A stretch of 64,000 nt of DNA, from assembly GCA_021186555.1 (NCBI GenBank), contig JAJKFL010000003.1, positions 51,993,130 through 52,057,129 of the forward strand, written 5' to 3'. The stretch is from Reticulitermes speratus. Taxonomy: Eukaryota; Arthropoda; Insecta; Blattodea; Rhinotermitidae. The notes below the pieces were generated by a model. It did not search any database and had not been told where the DNA came from. It saw nothing but the letters and a program-made list of their open reading frames with translations. Below, piece after piece: positions 26,301 through 60,440 of this stretch (the stretch's first letter is position 1; each line of letters starts with the position of its first letter). Position numbers and translations under genes: made by a program.

Positions 26301-26961
26301 AATTTTGTTAGTATGGCTTCTTAACAAATAAAGAAGCCATACTAACAAAATTCATAATATTCACATCACTGCTATCCCTAGAAAATTGTACCAGTTGGTG
26401 TAAAAGTGTGTGATTTGAGATGATGAGTCCCTGAGAATGAACCCGAATTAAGGGTTCGAAACATGTAGGACAGTCAAATTACACTTCTTAGAATTCTTTG
26501 AAAATGGAGGCAGTAGTTTCTTCCGAAATATCCTTATCAATATATCTATCGATATAGCGTTATACCTAAGAAGACTTAAAGCTCCATGTCACGAATTACT
26601 CAGTTAATGTTTACAATTTTCAGTGCCGGTCAGACAAAGGCTTCACCAGAATGGACTTTCAACAGAATATCATCCTCTGCTGGGTGATTCAGTATTTACT
26701 AGTTATCAGTCTGTCACTCCCCAACCTTCTGATACACGTCAGCAGCCTGGTAGTTCTAATGTAGTTGTAATACATGAAGGAAATACTGCGGAAACTGCTT
26801 CAGTGGCTCAACAAACTGATTCTGATCAAAGCAAGCCATTGAAGAGTACTCTGCCAAGCGGCATCACTTCTGGAGAGTCACTTGCACCTTCTACAGTTTC
26901 AGAGGGTAATCGCGATACCTCGGATTCTCTATCAAGTAGCAATCCAGTATCGAATGCTTAA
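2223..26961 (+). CDS. NRF-6-like acyltransferase paralog 1, 13-exon gene span
   Basis: Whole coding span of a membrane protein of the nose-resistant-to-fluoxetine 6 family. Exons: 2223-2375 (5' limit uncertain), 5442-5668, 6398-6584, 6702-6763, 7887-8658, 10372-10589, 12258-12426, 15699-15892, 17334-17475, 21250-21433, 23073-23260, 24699-24813, 26624-26961. All have AG acceptors and GT donors, and phases agree except for three one-base losses. Exons 1-3 make the N-terminal NRF domain with paired cysteines (LCHKH, NFDECISV, FCIPSTC). The rest makes about ten membrane segments of an acyltransferase-3 domain (LHGIKFLSVCWV, CPKHSWYLMVDMQLY, FQPLSRLTFCIYLVH). Allowing one base at each frameshift, the product would be about 983 residues, longer than the usual 650-800 for the family because of a large loop in exon 5 and a long tail. 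Substrate unknown; family members are linked to lipid and drug transport or acyl transfer. Paralog 2 lies tail to tail. Confidence 0.88.
2417..2846. mobile_element. inverted-repeat foldback element, copy 1
   Basis: Ends carry inverted repeats: GACCAACTGATGCACACTAG near 2424 faces its complement ending in CAGTTGGTCTGTAAC near 2841, with further pairing of the AAGTAGCTTTATTATT arms. No coding capacity. Inside is a hammerhead-like core at 2732-2773 (see findings). A second copy follows directly at 2946-3362 in the same orientation, with the short flank AATTTAATATGACGAAGATG repeated after each. Confidence 0.75.
2946..3362. mobile_element. inverted-repeat foldback element, copy 2 (tandem)
   Basis: Same terminal inverted repeats as the copy at 2417-2846, starting TCAGACCAACTGATGCACAC and ending in the complement. 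It carries a partly changed version of the same core near 3246-3284. The tandem arrangement of two copies plus repeated flank suggests unequal duplication of a single insertion. Confidence 0.75.
3503..3807. repeat. inverted repeats, MITE-like
   Basis: Two foldbacks lie here. GGGGGGTTTATT at 3505 faces AATAAACCCCCC at 3563. A 40-base arm at about 3632-3671 (CCTGGTCAACGTCAG, CCAGTATC) faces its complement at 3767-3807. The second is a roughly 175-bp MITE-like element with no coding capacity. Confidence 0.6.
4020..4097. mobile_element. 78-bp palindromic mini-element, TA-flanked (copy 1 of 5)
   Basis: A nearly perfect hairpin beginning CAGGGCATTCACAAAATAAT and ending in CCCTG, with TA on each side as the likely target duplication of a Tc1/mariner-type transposase. 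Almost the whole element is arm, with a 2-6 base turn. Other copies are at 18748, 20768, 53110 and 56981. Confidence 0.85.
4875..5380. mobile_element. pogo/Tigger-like MITE, about 506 bp
   Basis: Terminal inverted repeats CAGTGGAACCTCGAACTTCG and CGAAGTTCGAGGGTCCACTG are flanked by TA on both sides. This is the widespread CAGTGG...TTCGAAC type of DNA transposon end. There is no transposase frame. It contains three CACGTG motifs at 5235, 5246 and 5257, spaced 11 bases apart, and ends only 61 bases before exon 2 of paralog 1. Confidence 0.85.
5442..5668 (+). CDS. paralog 1 exon 2: NRF domain core
   Basis: Enters in phase 1 after TTTCAG and leaves in phase 0 at GGGGTAAGA. It encodes MWDSSAKAQTALMTGNLNSL, then GNFDECISV and SGQHCLATLKLE. 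The paired cysteines and the GNLxxLGNFDEC signature are the hallmark of the NRF domain. The matching exon in paralog 2 reads LDASAKLQSGILVGNLVSIG then NFDECIAV. Confidence 0.9.
5818..6100 (+). mobile_element. tRNA-headed SINE, family B
   Basis: The head GTGGCGTAGTTGGTTGAGGC resembles a pol III A box, followed by a B-box-like GGTTTCGATTCCC. The body matches the opposite-strand copy at 29547-29848, including the CCAGGAGTATTTGCTGGGAG and ACCTTCATGTGTCGAC parts. It lies in the intron between exons 2 and 3. The 93-residue open frame across it is not a gene. Confidence 0.8.
6398..6584 (+). CDS. paralog 1 exon 3: end of NRF domain
   Basis: Enters in phase 0 (LGYLLSKGLRWAFCIPSTCT) and leaves in phase 2 within ...NPADWIA. 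The first half and the second half (YTSGVKVSVSSTDCHFD) are in different frames, so one base is missing near 6488-6494. The exon is 187 nt, whereas 188 would fit both flanking phases. FCIPSTC is the conserved family motif and also appears in paralog 2. Confidence 0.85.
6702..6763 (+). CDS. paralog 1 exon 4: first membrane helix
   Basis: A 62-nt exon, phase 2 in and phase 1 out, encoding VIFTALTLTVIFSTLYESLK, a hydrophobic helix that follows the NRF domain. Paralog 2 has a 65-nt equivalent (ALFTAFGLIVLLSTSYDMLK) in the same phases. Confidence 0.85.
6764..7886. other. intron without recognised elements
   Basis: AT-rich intron between exons 4 and 5 of paralog 1. No repeats shared with the rest of the window, no coding exon and no hairpin stands out. 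Confidence 0.5.
7887..8658 (+). CDS. paralog 1 exon 5: large cytoplasmic loop and second helix
   Basis: Phase 1 in, phase 0 out. It begins HIYSSVDSEIPPPMSSAISE, then runs through about 190 residues rich in S, T, E and Q with no recognisable domain, and ends in the acyltransferase start NSLAKLQSLHGIKFLSVCWV. The equivalent exon in paralog 2 is only 194 nt and lacks most of this loop. A base is missing near 8603-8606, just after WVLIG. The frame after it reads VLDHESLPAMNYVAIKD into a GTGAGT donor. The family usually has Gly-His at the break point, so whether that residue is kept cannot be read here. Confidence 0.85.
8659..9220. other. intron sequence with TA microsatellite
   Basis: AT-rich intron following exon 5. 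It holds a short TA run at 8884-8902 and nothing else recognised. Confidence 0.4.
9225..9400 (+). mobile_element. decayed 3' end of non-LTR retrotransposon B
   Basis: Parts match the better copy at 53232-53820: GAAGACCTAGGCATAGATGG, GGGAGGGCATGGACAGGATT and the closing ATTCCATGACTAGC line up in the same order with many changes. An old, 5'-truncated insertion in the intron. Confidence 0.45.
9970..10325 (-). mobile_element. 3' fragment of non-LTR retrotransposon A
   Basis: Reverse complement of the 3' end seen at 55310-55565: the region encoding the RGRRRKQLLDDLKE- and RFGRGYGPVVRQ-type tail is present in degraded form, followed on its - strand by an ATGA-type simple tail (the CATT run at 9976-10010). 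5'-truncated. It lies about 50 bases upstream of exon 6. Confidence 0.75.
10372..10589 (+). CDS. paralog 1 exon 6: membrane helix and basic loop
   Basis: Phase 0 in, phase 2 out. It encodes YTKRWFAVPLLNASLAADTF, IVVTGVLTSYNFLRDMRRRG, and ends PVYYLHRQF. The ADTFxxxTGxLxxY helix and the YLHRxxR end are typical of the acyltransferase-3 part of NRF-6 proteins. Paralog 2 has VMAVDTFLLLSGLLVVYVWL and YYLHRYIR at the same place. Confidence 0.92.
10841..10982. repeat. 37-bp tandem repeat, 4 copies
   Basis: The unit contains AGTAAATTTTGAATAAGAAT and starts at 10841, 10878, 10915 and 10952 with almost no variation. It is intronic. Unit length is the same as the much longer array at 48.25-50.5 kb, but the sequence is unrelated. 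Confidence 0.9.
10983..12060. other. intron sequence, mostly unrecognised
   Basis: AT-rich intron. Part of 11540-11960 looks like heavily decayed antisense retroelement sequence, but no clear reverse-transcriptase motif can be read. Its end (GTAAATGAGATCTTCGCTCT near 12026) matches the flank of the foldback elements at 17.58 and 63.3 kb. Confidence 0.35.
12018..12215. mobile_element. foldback element with CGAAAC-type core
   Basis: An inverted repeat: the arm around 12064-12090 (TAGATTGATACTTATTTACC, GACGTTTCGG) faces 12158-12188 (CCGAAACTTCGGTAAATAAG, TACCAATCTA). A smaller palindrome, GGGTCAAGCTTGACCC, is at the centre. Related copies are at 17.58-17.77 and 63.17-63.34 kb. It ends about 45 bases before the acceptor of exon 7. 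Confidence 0.65.
12258..12426 (+). CDS. paralog 1 exon 7
   Basis: 169 nt, phase 2 in and phase 0 out. It encodes LTPSLASIILLQVSLLGYLG, SGPFWKSGNFQLSEACREGW and KGTLSYTQNFINTDNM. The LTP, GPFW and CREGWKGTLSYTQNF strings are conserved in the family. Paralog 2's exon has exactly the same length. Confidence 0.92.
12520..12720 (+). mobile_element. possible decayed SINE, family C
   Basis: CCTCAAGAATGAGTGGAGCT near 12579 matches the antisense of the body of the SINE C copies at 24.93-25.12 and 42.16-42.42 kb. The head is not recognisable. Weak call. Confidence 0.3.
12862..14936. repeat. 90-bp minisatellite, about 23 copies
   Basis: The 90-base unit contains TATGGCTGTTTGCTGTAGTT and TACTGTACTTTACATCAGTA. 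Copies differ at a few fixed positions (TTCCTT or TTACTT, TGTTG or TATTG, TGCCAG or TGTCAG), which alternate in patterns suggesting higher-order duplication of two-unit blocks. Because 90 is a multiple of three, a 597-codon frame stays open on the + strand. It sits in the intron between exons 7 and 8 and is best read as non-coding. Confidence 0.95.
15337..15585 (+). mobile_element. 3' fragment of non-LTR retrotransposon A
   Basis: Encodes the tail of the retrotransposon protein: LLKHVIEGKLEGRIEMTGRR, GRRRKQLLDDLKEKIRYWKL and TRFGRGYGPVVRQ before a stop. The same tail follows the reverse transcriptase at 54490-55565. 5'-truncated at about 15337. Confidence 0.85.
15699..15892 (+). CDS. paralog 1 exon 8
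   Basis: 194 nt, phase 0 in and phase 2 out. It encodes CPKHSWYLMVDMQLYIISPL, ILLMLLAWSKKRSLTAVGVL and ELPAGFMTGE. The HSWYLxVDMQLYxxSPL motif is a hallmark of NRF-6/acyltransferase-3 proteins. Paralog 2's exon is the same length and reads CVGHSWYLSVNMQLFWLSPL. Confidence 0.93.
15893..17333. other. intron 8, no element recognised
   Basis: No coding exon, tandem array or clear transposon end is visible. The open frame at about 16762-17091 has no family motif. Confidence 0.4.
17334..17475 (+). CDS. paralog 1 exon 9
   Basis: Phase 2 in, phase 0 out. It encodes PSKWQLKTEYEFMATYTRFA, PWLVGIGVGYLLYCSRRGGR and ends ELSMRP. The YTRFxPWLVGIGxGYLL pattern is shared with paralog 2 (HTRFTPWVIGCGLGYLL). 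Confidence 0.92.
17575..17765. repeat. foldback element carrying a 34-bp triplication
   Basis: GTAAACGAGATCTTCTCTTT at about 17584 matches the flank of the foldback at 12.02 kb. Inside, a 34-base unit containing ACCCATCGTATACTGGTAGT is repeated three times from about 17626 to 17721. The far end (CCCAGCAGAGAGATCTT) faces the near end. Confidence 0.65.
18105..18595. mobile_element. foldback element, about 490 bp
   Basis: Terminal inverted repeats of about 70 bases: AATTCACACCAACAGATGCA at 18105 faces the complement ending at 18592, including ACAAGTTATGTCATTAATTT and AAAAGGTTACC arms. The interior has an AT-rich stretch and one degenerate CTGATGA...GGAAA core near 18485. No coding frame. Confidence 0.75.
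18748..18825. mobile_element. 78-bp palindromic mini-element, TA-flanked (copy 2 of 5)
   Basis: CAGGGCATACACAAAAGAAT at the left faces its complement at the right, with TA on both sides. One mismatch (GTACC for GCACC) breaks an otherwise perfect hairpin. Confidence 0.88.
18838..19363. mobile_element. foldback element with two hammerhead-like cores
   Basis: Terminal inverted repeats of about 110 bases: GACCAACTAGATGCACAATC at 18841 faces the complement near 19357. Each arm carries one copy of the core, on the - strand at 18895-18936 and on the + strand at about 19249-19291, with a perfect GGTCAG-GTAC-CTGACC stem. A 60-base inner inverted repeat (TAAAACACACTTGAAATGTG) adds to the fold. Confidence 0.78.
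19364..20400. other. intron sequence, no feature recognised
   Basis: Part of the long intron between exons 9 and 10. Low-complexity A runs near 20059 and nothing else identified. Confidence 0.4.
20410..20735. mobile_element. foldback element with hammerhead-like core
   Basis: Inverted arms AAATTTACCAACACATGCAC at 20426 and the complement near 20725. The - strand core at 20481-20524 is complete (GCCC, CTGATGA, GGTCG stem, GAAA, CATATG, TA, GGGC). The + strand core near 20637-20680 has lost its CTGATGA part. Confidence 0.78.
20768..20845. mobile_element. 78-bp palindromic mini-element, TA-flanked (copy 3 of 5)
   Basis: CAGGGTATACACAAAAGAAT faces its complement, with TA at each side. It lies about 35 bases beyond the preceding foldback element. 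Confidence 0.87.
21250..21433 (+). CDS. paralog 1 exon 10
   Basis: Phase 0 in, phase 1 out. It encodes VAVYLGWILSMLALVYAVVG, VFPFQQSDKDAFRSSLYSSL and RHTMWALAVGWVILACESDH. The R(H/P)xxWxLxxGWxxxAC pattern followed by a Gly-Gly junction is typical of the family. Confidence 0.93.
21434..22430. other. intron 10, left part, no feature recognised
   Basis: AT-rich, with a TA run at about 21968-21981. No exon or element seen. Confidence 0.4.
22437..22610. mobile_element. pogo/Tigger-like MITE, about 175 bp
   Basis: AGTCGAACCCAGTTATAACG at the left, GTTATAACAACACTCGTTTA inside and GTCGACTCT at the right are characteristic of the CAGTCGAACCC...TTATAACGAC class of DNA transposon ends. No coding capacity. 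Confidence 0.6.
23073..23260 (+). CDS. paralog 1 exon 11
   Basis: Phase 1 in, phase 0 out. It encodes GTNSCMFQKVLSSFIGVIYT, VLSWKIFQPLSRLTFCIYLV and HLPLITARTLMTRVP. The LSWKxFQPLSRLTxCxYLVH string is one of the most conserved parts of the family. The start is longer and different from paralog 2 (GPVNQLLSWKGFQPFGRLTY). Confidence 0.92.
23261..24255. other. intron 11, no feature recognised in this part
   Basis: No coding exon, array or clear element end. Confidence 0.4.
24258..24528 (+). mobile_element. SINE, family D, partly decayed
   Basis: Matches the opposite-strand copy at 30983-31260 along its body: GTGGTGCACAAAGTGGCACT, GGACAGGTTTTTCTCCGAGT, TTTCATTCCACTGGTGCTCC and GTGCGTCCGTAGCATCTGCT occur in order. 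The head with the B-box-like CTCGATCCCGGG is damaged. Confidence 0.7.
24699..24813 (+). CDS. paralog 1 exon 12: last membrane helix
   Basis: Phase 0 in, phase 1 out. It encodes LSSVLGDLLFSILLATILSL, FVEIPFIRLYKYATIKLG. A hydrophobic helix ending in an (F/V)E(I/S)P motif is typical of the end of NRF-6 proteins. The phase-1 donor GCAGTAAGT can join either terminal exon downstream. Confidence 0.9.
24925..25120 (-). mobile_element. SINE, family C, headless copy
   Basis: Antisense to the body of family C: GAGCTATACATCTACTTTCC, the run of CCCTTACCCCCGAGAAATA and GAGGCTGGATGGGCCCCAGA line up with 42.16-42.42 kb. The tRNA-like head is absent. Confidence 0.55.
25722..26003 (+). mobile_element. tRNA-headed SINE, family C
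   Basis: The head GCGTAGTCGGTATAGCGACT and the B-box-like GGATCGAATCCAGG are followed by a body with CCTGGGGGCCACCCACTCTC and CCCATCTAGCGCAGGGTTAA. The antisense of the same body occurs at 42158-42423. Confidence 0.75.
26160..26492. mobile_element. long hairpin element, arms about 155 bp
   Basis: The left arm (26165-26320) and right arm (about 26333-26488) are nearly perfect complements: GGTACAATTTTCTAGGGATA at 26260 faces TATCCCTAGAAAATTGTACC at 26374. Hammerhead-like cores lie near the outer ends at 26183-26225 (-) and 26428-26470 (+). It is in the intron just before terminal exon 13a. A half copy is at 52.27-52.38 kb. Confidence 0.85.
26624..26961 (+). CDS. paralog 1 exon 13a: C-terminal tail
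   Basis: Phase 1 in, giving a 112-residue tail (VRQRLHQNGLSTEYHPLLGD onward) and a TAA stop. The tail is rich in S, T, Q and P with no domain and should be cytosolic. A possible poly(A) signal AATAAA lies at 27460-27465. Confidence 0.85.
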
Positions 26962-27459
26962 TTAAGTCATTAAACCATTCTTAGTGTTTCTGTAAGGATT
27001 TTCTAAATTCTCAGGTTTATTTAAAGATTCTTTTAAAAATATCTTCATATTGTAAGTTATTAAGAGTATTTATATGTTTAATAATCGTTTAATTGGGCCT
27101 GTTATAAATTATGTAATATTTTATCTAGTCGGTTATACTTCCTTAGTTTGTTTATATCCGTGCTTTGCAATGTGTCATTAAATTAGACGACTTGTTCATT
27201 ACTAGCTTATTGATGGGGTGAAGCAATTATGTCAAGAAAACATGTCTTAACTACGTAAAATTACCTGTTGAATACTTATAAAATGTACTATCTCTTTATG
27301 GAGAATGAAAACTTTTGGTGTTGAACACATTAAAAAATATTGTACAAAAATTGTTACACGAATATTTATGCACGAAAATTATTATGTACATATTAAGTTA
27401 AATTGAGGATCATAAGTTATGTAGTGATATATTTAAATCTTAATTTTATATTTTCGTCT

Positions 27460-27465
27460 AATAAA
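27460..27465 (+). terminator. possible poly(A) signal after exon 13a
   Basis: AATAAA about 500 bases after the stop of exon 13a. Other near-matches exist, so the true site is not certain. Confidence 0.35.
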
Positions 27466-27469
27466 ATGT

Positions 27470-28228
27470 ATCATATATTTGATCAAGTTTCACTTGTCCA
27501 TAAATTTTTCAATAGTAATGTAGTTGTAAAAACACAAATCCGAAACAGTCTCCTTCCCAACATTCACACCGAAACATCAGGAAAATCTCTAGTCTCTTGA
27601 AATTCAAAACCTGCCCTAGTAAATAACTCCTCTTTTTTTTAAACACCTGACCAACATATTCAAGGTACCGCACCCTGAAGATAGGAGTCAGCAGACCCCT
27701 TAAAAATATTGGTAACCAATGCAGACTGCACCTTATCGTAATCCCGAAGAACAAAATGCCCTTCGATGTCAACCTCACTTCGAATGCTACACGTAACTCT
27801 TCTCTTTTTAAGTGTATTTGTATGCCCTCATTTCTCGGCATTAAAATCCTGACTTTCTGGGGCAGTATGCTGTACAGTTTTGTACGTCTGTACGTCTGTA
27901 CGTGGCGTAACAGGTTCTGCAACTTCGATCTAATCGTACTATCTTGTACCACCAAAAATAGTTGCCTTATCTTGATTTTCATACATATAGGCCTGTATTA
28001 CAAACTCATTTTTTCCTGTGAAGTGATCTGTCGATATAAAAATGCCTACCGACTGTTCGGAATAGCTTTTTTCCATTTTTTTGGGGGGGGGGGGTTATTA
28101 TGAAGATTAAGATTTTAATGTCTTTTCAAATATCTACAACTATTTACCAGTCAACATGATACATACCAGAGGGGACTGCGAATAATATGCAGTTGTTTAG
28201 TAAACAACATTTTTCCTTTCATTTCCAG
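27470..28228. other. sequence between the two terminal exons of paralog 1
   Basis: Holds an 11-base G run at 28084-28094 and no recognised element. The open frames on both strands lack family motifs. Confidence 0.4.
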
Positions 28229-28344
28229 TTAGTCAACGCCCTCTTCTTCATATTTACCAATCGACAGACCAGCAATCCCCAACAACATCTCTACTGGATG
28301 AAAGTTCTATTATAGAGGTTATACCTGAAGATAATACTGGGTAG
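28229..28344 (+). CDS. candidate alternative terminal exon 13b of paralog 1
   Basis: After TTTCCAG, a phase-1 reading gives SQRPLLHIYQSTDQQSPTTS, LLDESSIIEVIPEDNTG and a TAG stop. It would splice in frame to the exon 12 donor. The length (116 nt) is exactly that of paralog 2's terminal exon, and the start (xSQRPLL) recalls VRQRLHQ of exon 13a. Poly(A)-like AATAAA lies at 28623-28632. It could instead be a leftover of a lost paralog. Confidence 0.65.
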
Positions 28345-29540
28345 AGTTCTACAGTGTTTCAGGAGAGCTGGTTCTTAACAACACACACACGACAGTGTAA
28401 TGTAAAGACGTGGAACCAATTCGACATTTACTTCAGACGGTTGTAGCCGAACATTATTGAAACATTATTAAATGCTAGTATTGTTGGAGCAGTTCGGTTC
28501 TCCCCTTCCACTCTTCTAAATATAGCAGGAACGACAAGGGACCAGGTGTCCCGAGTCAGTTGGCGGCAGTAAAGGAAAGGAGTAGACGGATGGCATTGTG
28601 CTAACGTTTGTATTGTAAACAAAATAAATAAAGTTAAACCTTTGGAGAGAACAGTCTATTAATTTGATGTATATCAAATTAATAAAATAGTAACCAACAA
28701 AGTTCGGTTATAGGGTATTCAGCATTACATTTCCGATCTCTATGCTAATTATCAATACGCAGGCCTTAAGTTAATCCTAATGAGGCCCACGAAAGATTTA
28801 CAAAAATACCTCATATCGGCCCTCCAATTTACAGCTCTCAAGAATATTTTAGTATTTATTAAGTTACTCAAATATGAAGAAAACAGAAAAGATATTAGTA
28901 AAATAATTTGTTGATCTATTTCTCTAAAAAATAATGTTAAATTTTTAATTTATAAGTCATTAAATTATTCCTAGTCTTTTGTAAAGATTTTATAATTTGT
29001 AATATGAATTTAATGGGACTTTTAACAAAACTTCATATTAAATAATGTTAATATTATAGGATAAATAACTATTTAATTTAGCTTATTATAAACATCACCT
29101 TTTAATCAGTTAATATTTTTCTCATATGCTTACTTTCAGTGCACAATACACTGCGCCGTCAATGTAACGAACTGTCGTTCCTTTGTAGTCTGGTGATGGA
29201 ATAAGGCTAATATGCCTAAGAAAGCTAGACATAATGTGCCCAATTTATTATTGAGCACTTATTTTATGTAGCATAGAGAATCATTTTTGGGGCACTAAAA
29301 ATATTGAACAAGGAAACAGACGTATAAGTTTATATCTGATATTTATTAAATACTAAATATTTATAAGATGTTTGTAAGCATTATACCGTGTCCTTATTTA
29401 AATTCTACATGCTTTGTACATTTATCTGATAAAAGTTTCAAATATTCATTAATGATATTTACTACTGTGAACATTTTCAACCATAGAACGTCTCTTAAAA
29501 TTACGATCCGAAAAAAAAGAAAACATGTCCCCAAATGTGT
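28345..29540. other. 3' region between convergent genes, nothing recognised
   Basis: AT-rich. No exon, array or clear element is seen between the end of paralog 1 and the SINE at 29.55 kb. Confidence 0.4.
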
Positions 29541-29546
29541 AAAGGT

Positions 29547-29848
29547 AAAGCAACCCCATTACAGGCCTAGACAGGCCCTGAGGGGTCCAGGAGGTTAAGG
29601 CTCCCAGATTTCTAGACAATCGGCACATGAAGGTGGTAAGGTTGTCAGCCCTACGCACCGGCCGCCTCTGCCCCCCAGGAAATATTCCTGGTACTCATTT
29701 CTGTTAGAGGCTGAGTGGACCCCAGGGCCATCGTGCGACCGAAACGATTATGTCAAGGAATTAATTCCAATGACACCATCGGGAATCGAACCCGCGACGT
29801 TCCGGTTTGTAGCGTAGTGCTTCAACCAACTACGCCACCGCGCGCCCC
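29547..29848 (-). mobile_element. tRNA-headed SINE, family B
   Basis: Read on the - strand, a head with a GTGGCGTAGTTGGTTGAAGC A-box-like string and a GGGTTCGATTCCCG B box leads into the body shared with 5818-6100. It lies between the two convergent genes. Confidence 0.85.
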
Positions 29849-30383
29849 TCCCCAAATGTGTACTCCAGAATATTTGCAGTTATTGGCGTACTTTACGATG
29901 AAATGAAAGAATTTGTTTGCTACTGAAAAAAGTACAAAGCCTCTTCCTGTGTACAGTGAAGCAGCATCACACTTGAAAGCAATTTATGTACATTTATTAA
30001 CGGCACAATCATAACAGATAATGAGAGTCTCTTCCTTAATTGATATTTAATTGTCCCATTTCATGGACAGATTATGTTTAACCCAAAGAGAAATCTCTGA
30101 ACAGTAGTAGGACATAAGCAGTTGTACGTGAATTGCTATAAATAGAAGCTTCAGACACCATATATTATGAATGTGAGTAGCTCTATAAGAAGTGCAGTCT
30201 TTGTGAATTATTAAAGCACGTGGTAGCAATGTGTGCGTGTATGGATGGATGCATATCATACTGGGTATTTCCCTTCGTGCAAAAATTGTAATCCTCTCTT
30301 TTGTTTCCCTTAGGGAAACCACAAATTCGCATATCAACACTGACACTTCTAAAAAATACAGTTAACTGTGTCAGATTCTACAT

Positions 30384-58335
<27,952 letters not shown>

Positions 58336-58406
58336 CTCTCCGGAATGTTCATTCACTTCCCTCACACATGTGATCCTTTCTCTGCACCGCCCGGCCCCTA
58401 ACTGAG

Positions 58407-58411
58407 CCAAT
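58407..58411 (-). promoter_or_regulatory. possible CCAAT box of paralog 2
   Basis: CCAATAGC on the + strand (inverted relative to the gene), about 70 bases upstream of the chosen ATG in a short GC-rich patch. The same CCAATAGC string occurs upstream of paralog 1. Confidence 0.22.
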
Positions 58412-58639
58412 AGCACAACCAGCTTTCCTTTTCACGCAAACGCATCCTCATACACAAAGCTTTAAAAATAATACATGTTGCCAATTTTTTCAGTCTCAAC
58501 CTTGAACCACTGCTGGAGAGCCTACAGTGGTTACCAATCCAATATTGGTGATCACACTTGTATTTATTGAAACATTGCTTTCAATTGATCGATTAAACTT
58601 TTGAGGAACTAATTTAATGATAATATAAAAAAAAAATTT

Positions 58640-59025
58640 TCCTCATCACATGTGTACTTGTATTTACTTGATGTGTACTTGTATTTACTGTATGTATTTT
58701 GTTTTGTATGTGTATGGGTGTTTTTGTAAGGTGTGGATGTATTTGTAAGGATGTGGATGTTTTTTGTAAGGTGTGGATGCTTTTGTAAGGAGTGGAGTTT
58801 CTTTTTAAGGTGTGGATGTTTTTTGTTAATGTGTTGTATGTGTTCTATGTTTAGTACATTGTATTTACTGTATGTATTTTGTTTTGTAATTGTGTATAGT
58901 TTGTTTTGTATTGTTATTTTTATGTATATATATATGTCCATTTGTATTGTGTGTACTAGTGTAAGGACTACTGCCACCGGGTGAAAACCCAATTGTAGTA
59001 AATAATAATAATAATCACAGTTGGC
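58640..59025 (+). mobile_element. possible LINE 3' end with degenerate tandem motif
   Basis: A loose repeat of TGTGGATGTTTTTGTAAGG-like units at 58720-58830 precedes GACTACTGCCACCGGGTGAA and an AATAATAAT tail, an end resembling those of some insect non-LTR elements. No protein remains. Confidence 0.4.
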
Positions 59026-59985
59026 AGAATCAAACCGAAGGCTTAATGATATTAGTGAAATAATAAAATCAAGAACACAAGACACGTAATATACGTATAA
59101 ACGTAACAATGAGGAGCAATCGCGTAACCATTGTTGCCGTGGTAAAGCAATAAGTATTACATATTCTGAGTGTGTGTCTCTAGCCTTAGTTATACAGCAC
59201 GCAATGCACCATATTATATTGTCATCTGTGGCCTGTCAGGCTCTACCAAGTTTTTCCATATTATCTCAAAACGGCACGATTTTCGGAAAAAAGTTATTAA
59301 ACATAAAATGTGTGTTTTTATTTTTCCTACAACTTTTGTCTGAAACATTTCTCATTCTAAGAAGAATTCCGCGAGATATTATCATAAATGTACATAGGTC
59401 TTCATGTAAAGTACCCGTTATTCTTATCAGATTTTAATAGAAATTAAATTTTTTTCAACCAATTTTCGAAAAATACTCAAATATCAAATTTCATAAAATC
59501 CGTCCAATGGGATACGAGTTTTTCCATGAGGACGGACAGACAGACGGATAGACATGACGAAACTGATAGTCGCTTTTCGCAATTTTTTTTAATTCGTCTC
59601 GCTGCAGTTGATTCTTATAAAATTAAATCGCTTTTTGTTGGTCAGTGTCCGGTCCGACGTGGGTTATGGTAATATTTATCGTGACGTCATGATCACGCAT
59701 ATTCTTGTCCTTCAAAATTCATGCCTTACATCTCGTTTATAGCCTGTATATTTATGAGTACAGGGTCACCGGCATGTGACCCTGCAAGATGAGAAAACCC
59801 TAAGTTTGCCAATTCTTTTGTTGTGGGAGGAACACACTGTATCTTCTATAAAGTAGCTCCTTGAATGCTGTACCTTTCCATGCTAATTATGCTCTGTTCC
59901 ATTTGACGCCATGGTTCTAAAAAAAATATTGTTTAAAATATGTATTTTTTCGTGATGAATGAATAAATTATGTTGAATTACTATA
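59026..59985. other. spacer between candidate first exons, left part
   Basis: GAGGACGGACAGACAGACGG near 59539 is a string common near 3' ends of some non-LTR elements. No exon of the NRF-6 family is seen between 58.4 and 61.99 kb. Confidence 0.4.
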
Positions 59986-59987
59986 GC

Positions 59988-60186
59988 CAGGGCCGACCTT
60001 AGGCCGATTGGACCGATTTAACGCAACCAGGCCCCGCGCTTACGGGGGGCCCCGCGCTTACGGGGGCACGAACTTACGGGGGTTCCACACTCATGGGTGA
60101 TTCGCGCATTAGTAATTATTTTATTTTTTTATCCTTACTTTAACATACTTTTTTGTCCTTGCACAATAAGGCCGGCACTGGCCATA
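59988..60186. mobile_element. possible hAT-type MITE
   Basis: CAGGGCCGACCTTAGGCCGA near the left and AAGGCCGGCACTGG at the right resemble the CAGGGCCGGCCTTAGG ends of hAT elements. The interior holds a short direct duplication of a CGCGCTTACGGGGG tract. No clear 8-bp target duplication. Confidence 0.4.
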
Positions 60187-60304
60187 AGGGCACGGTCTGA
60201 CACATTGCCACCATGACCTTTCTCACTCAGCCTCGTGGCCAAGGTCTTAAACTGATTATTTCTGTAGAACAGAGCAACGTTTGACAATTAACACTACCTC
60301 CGTC

Positions 60305-60440
60305 TATGGACCATGCCATAATCCAGCACCTTATTCGTTGGCTCTTCATCGTGGAAGCCCAATTTCACTTACACAATACATGTGGGATTTATGGTGAACA
60401 TAGTGGTACTTGGACAGGTTTTCCTCGGAGTACTTCAGTA
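60305..60440 (+). mobile_element. SINE family D fragment
   Basis: TGTGGGATTTATGGTGAACA and TGGACAGGTTTTCCTCGGAG match the body of family D at 30.98-31.26 kb in diverged form. Confidence 0.5.

Noticed and set aside
58609-59109. 166-codon open frame rich in His, Lys and Thr
   Set aside because: It is antisense to a degenerate simple repeat and LINE-like tail.
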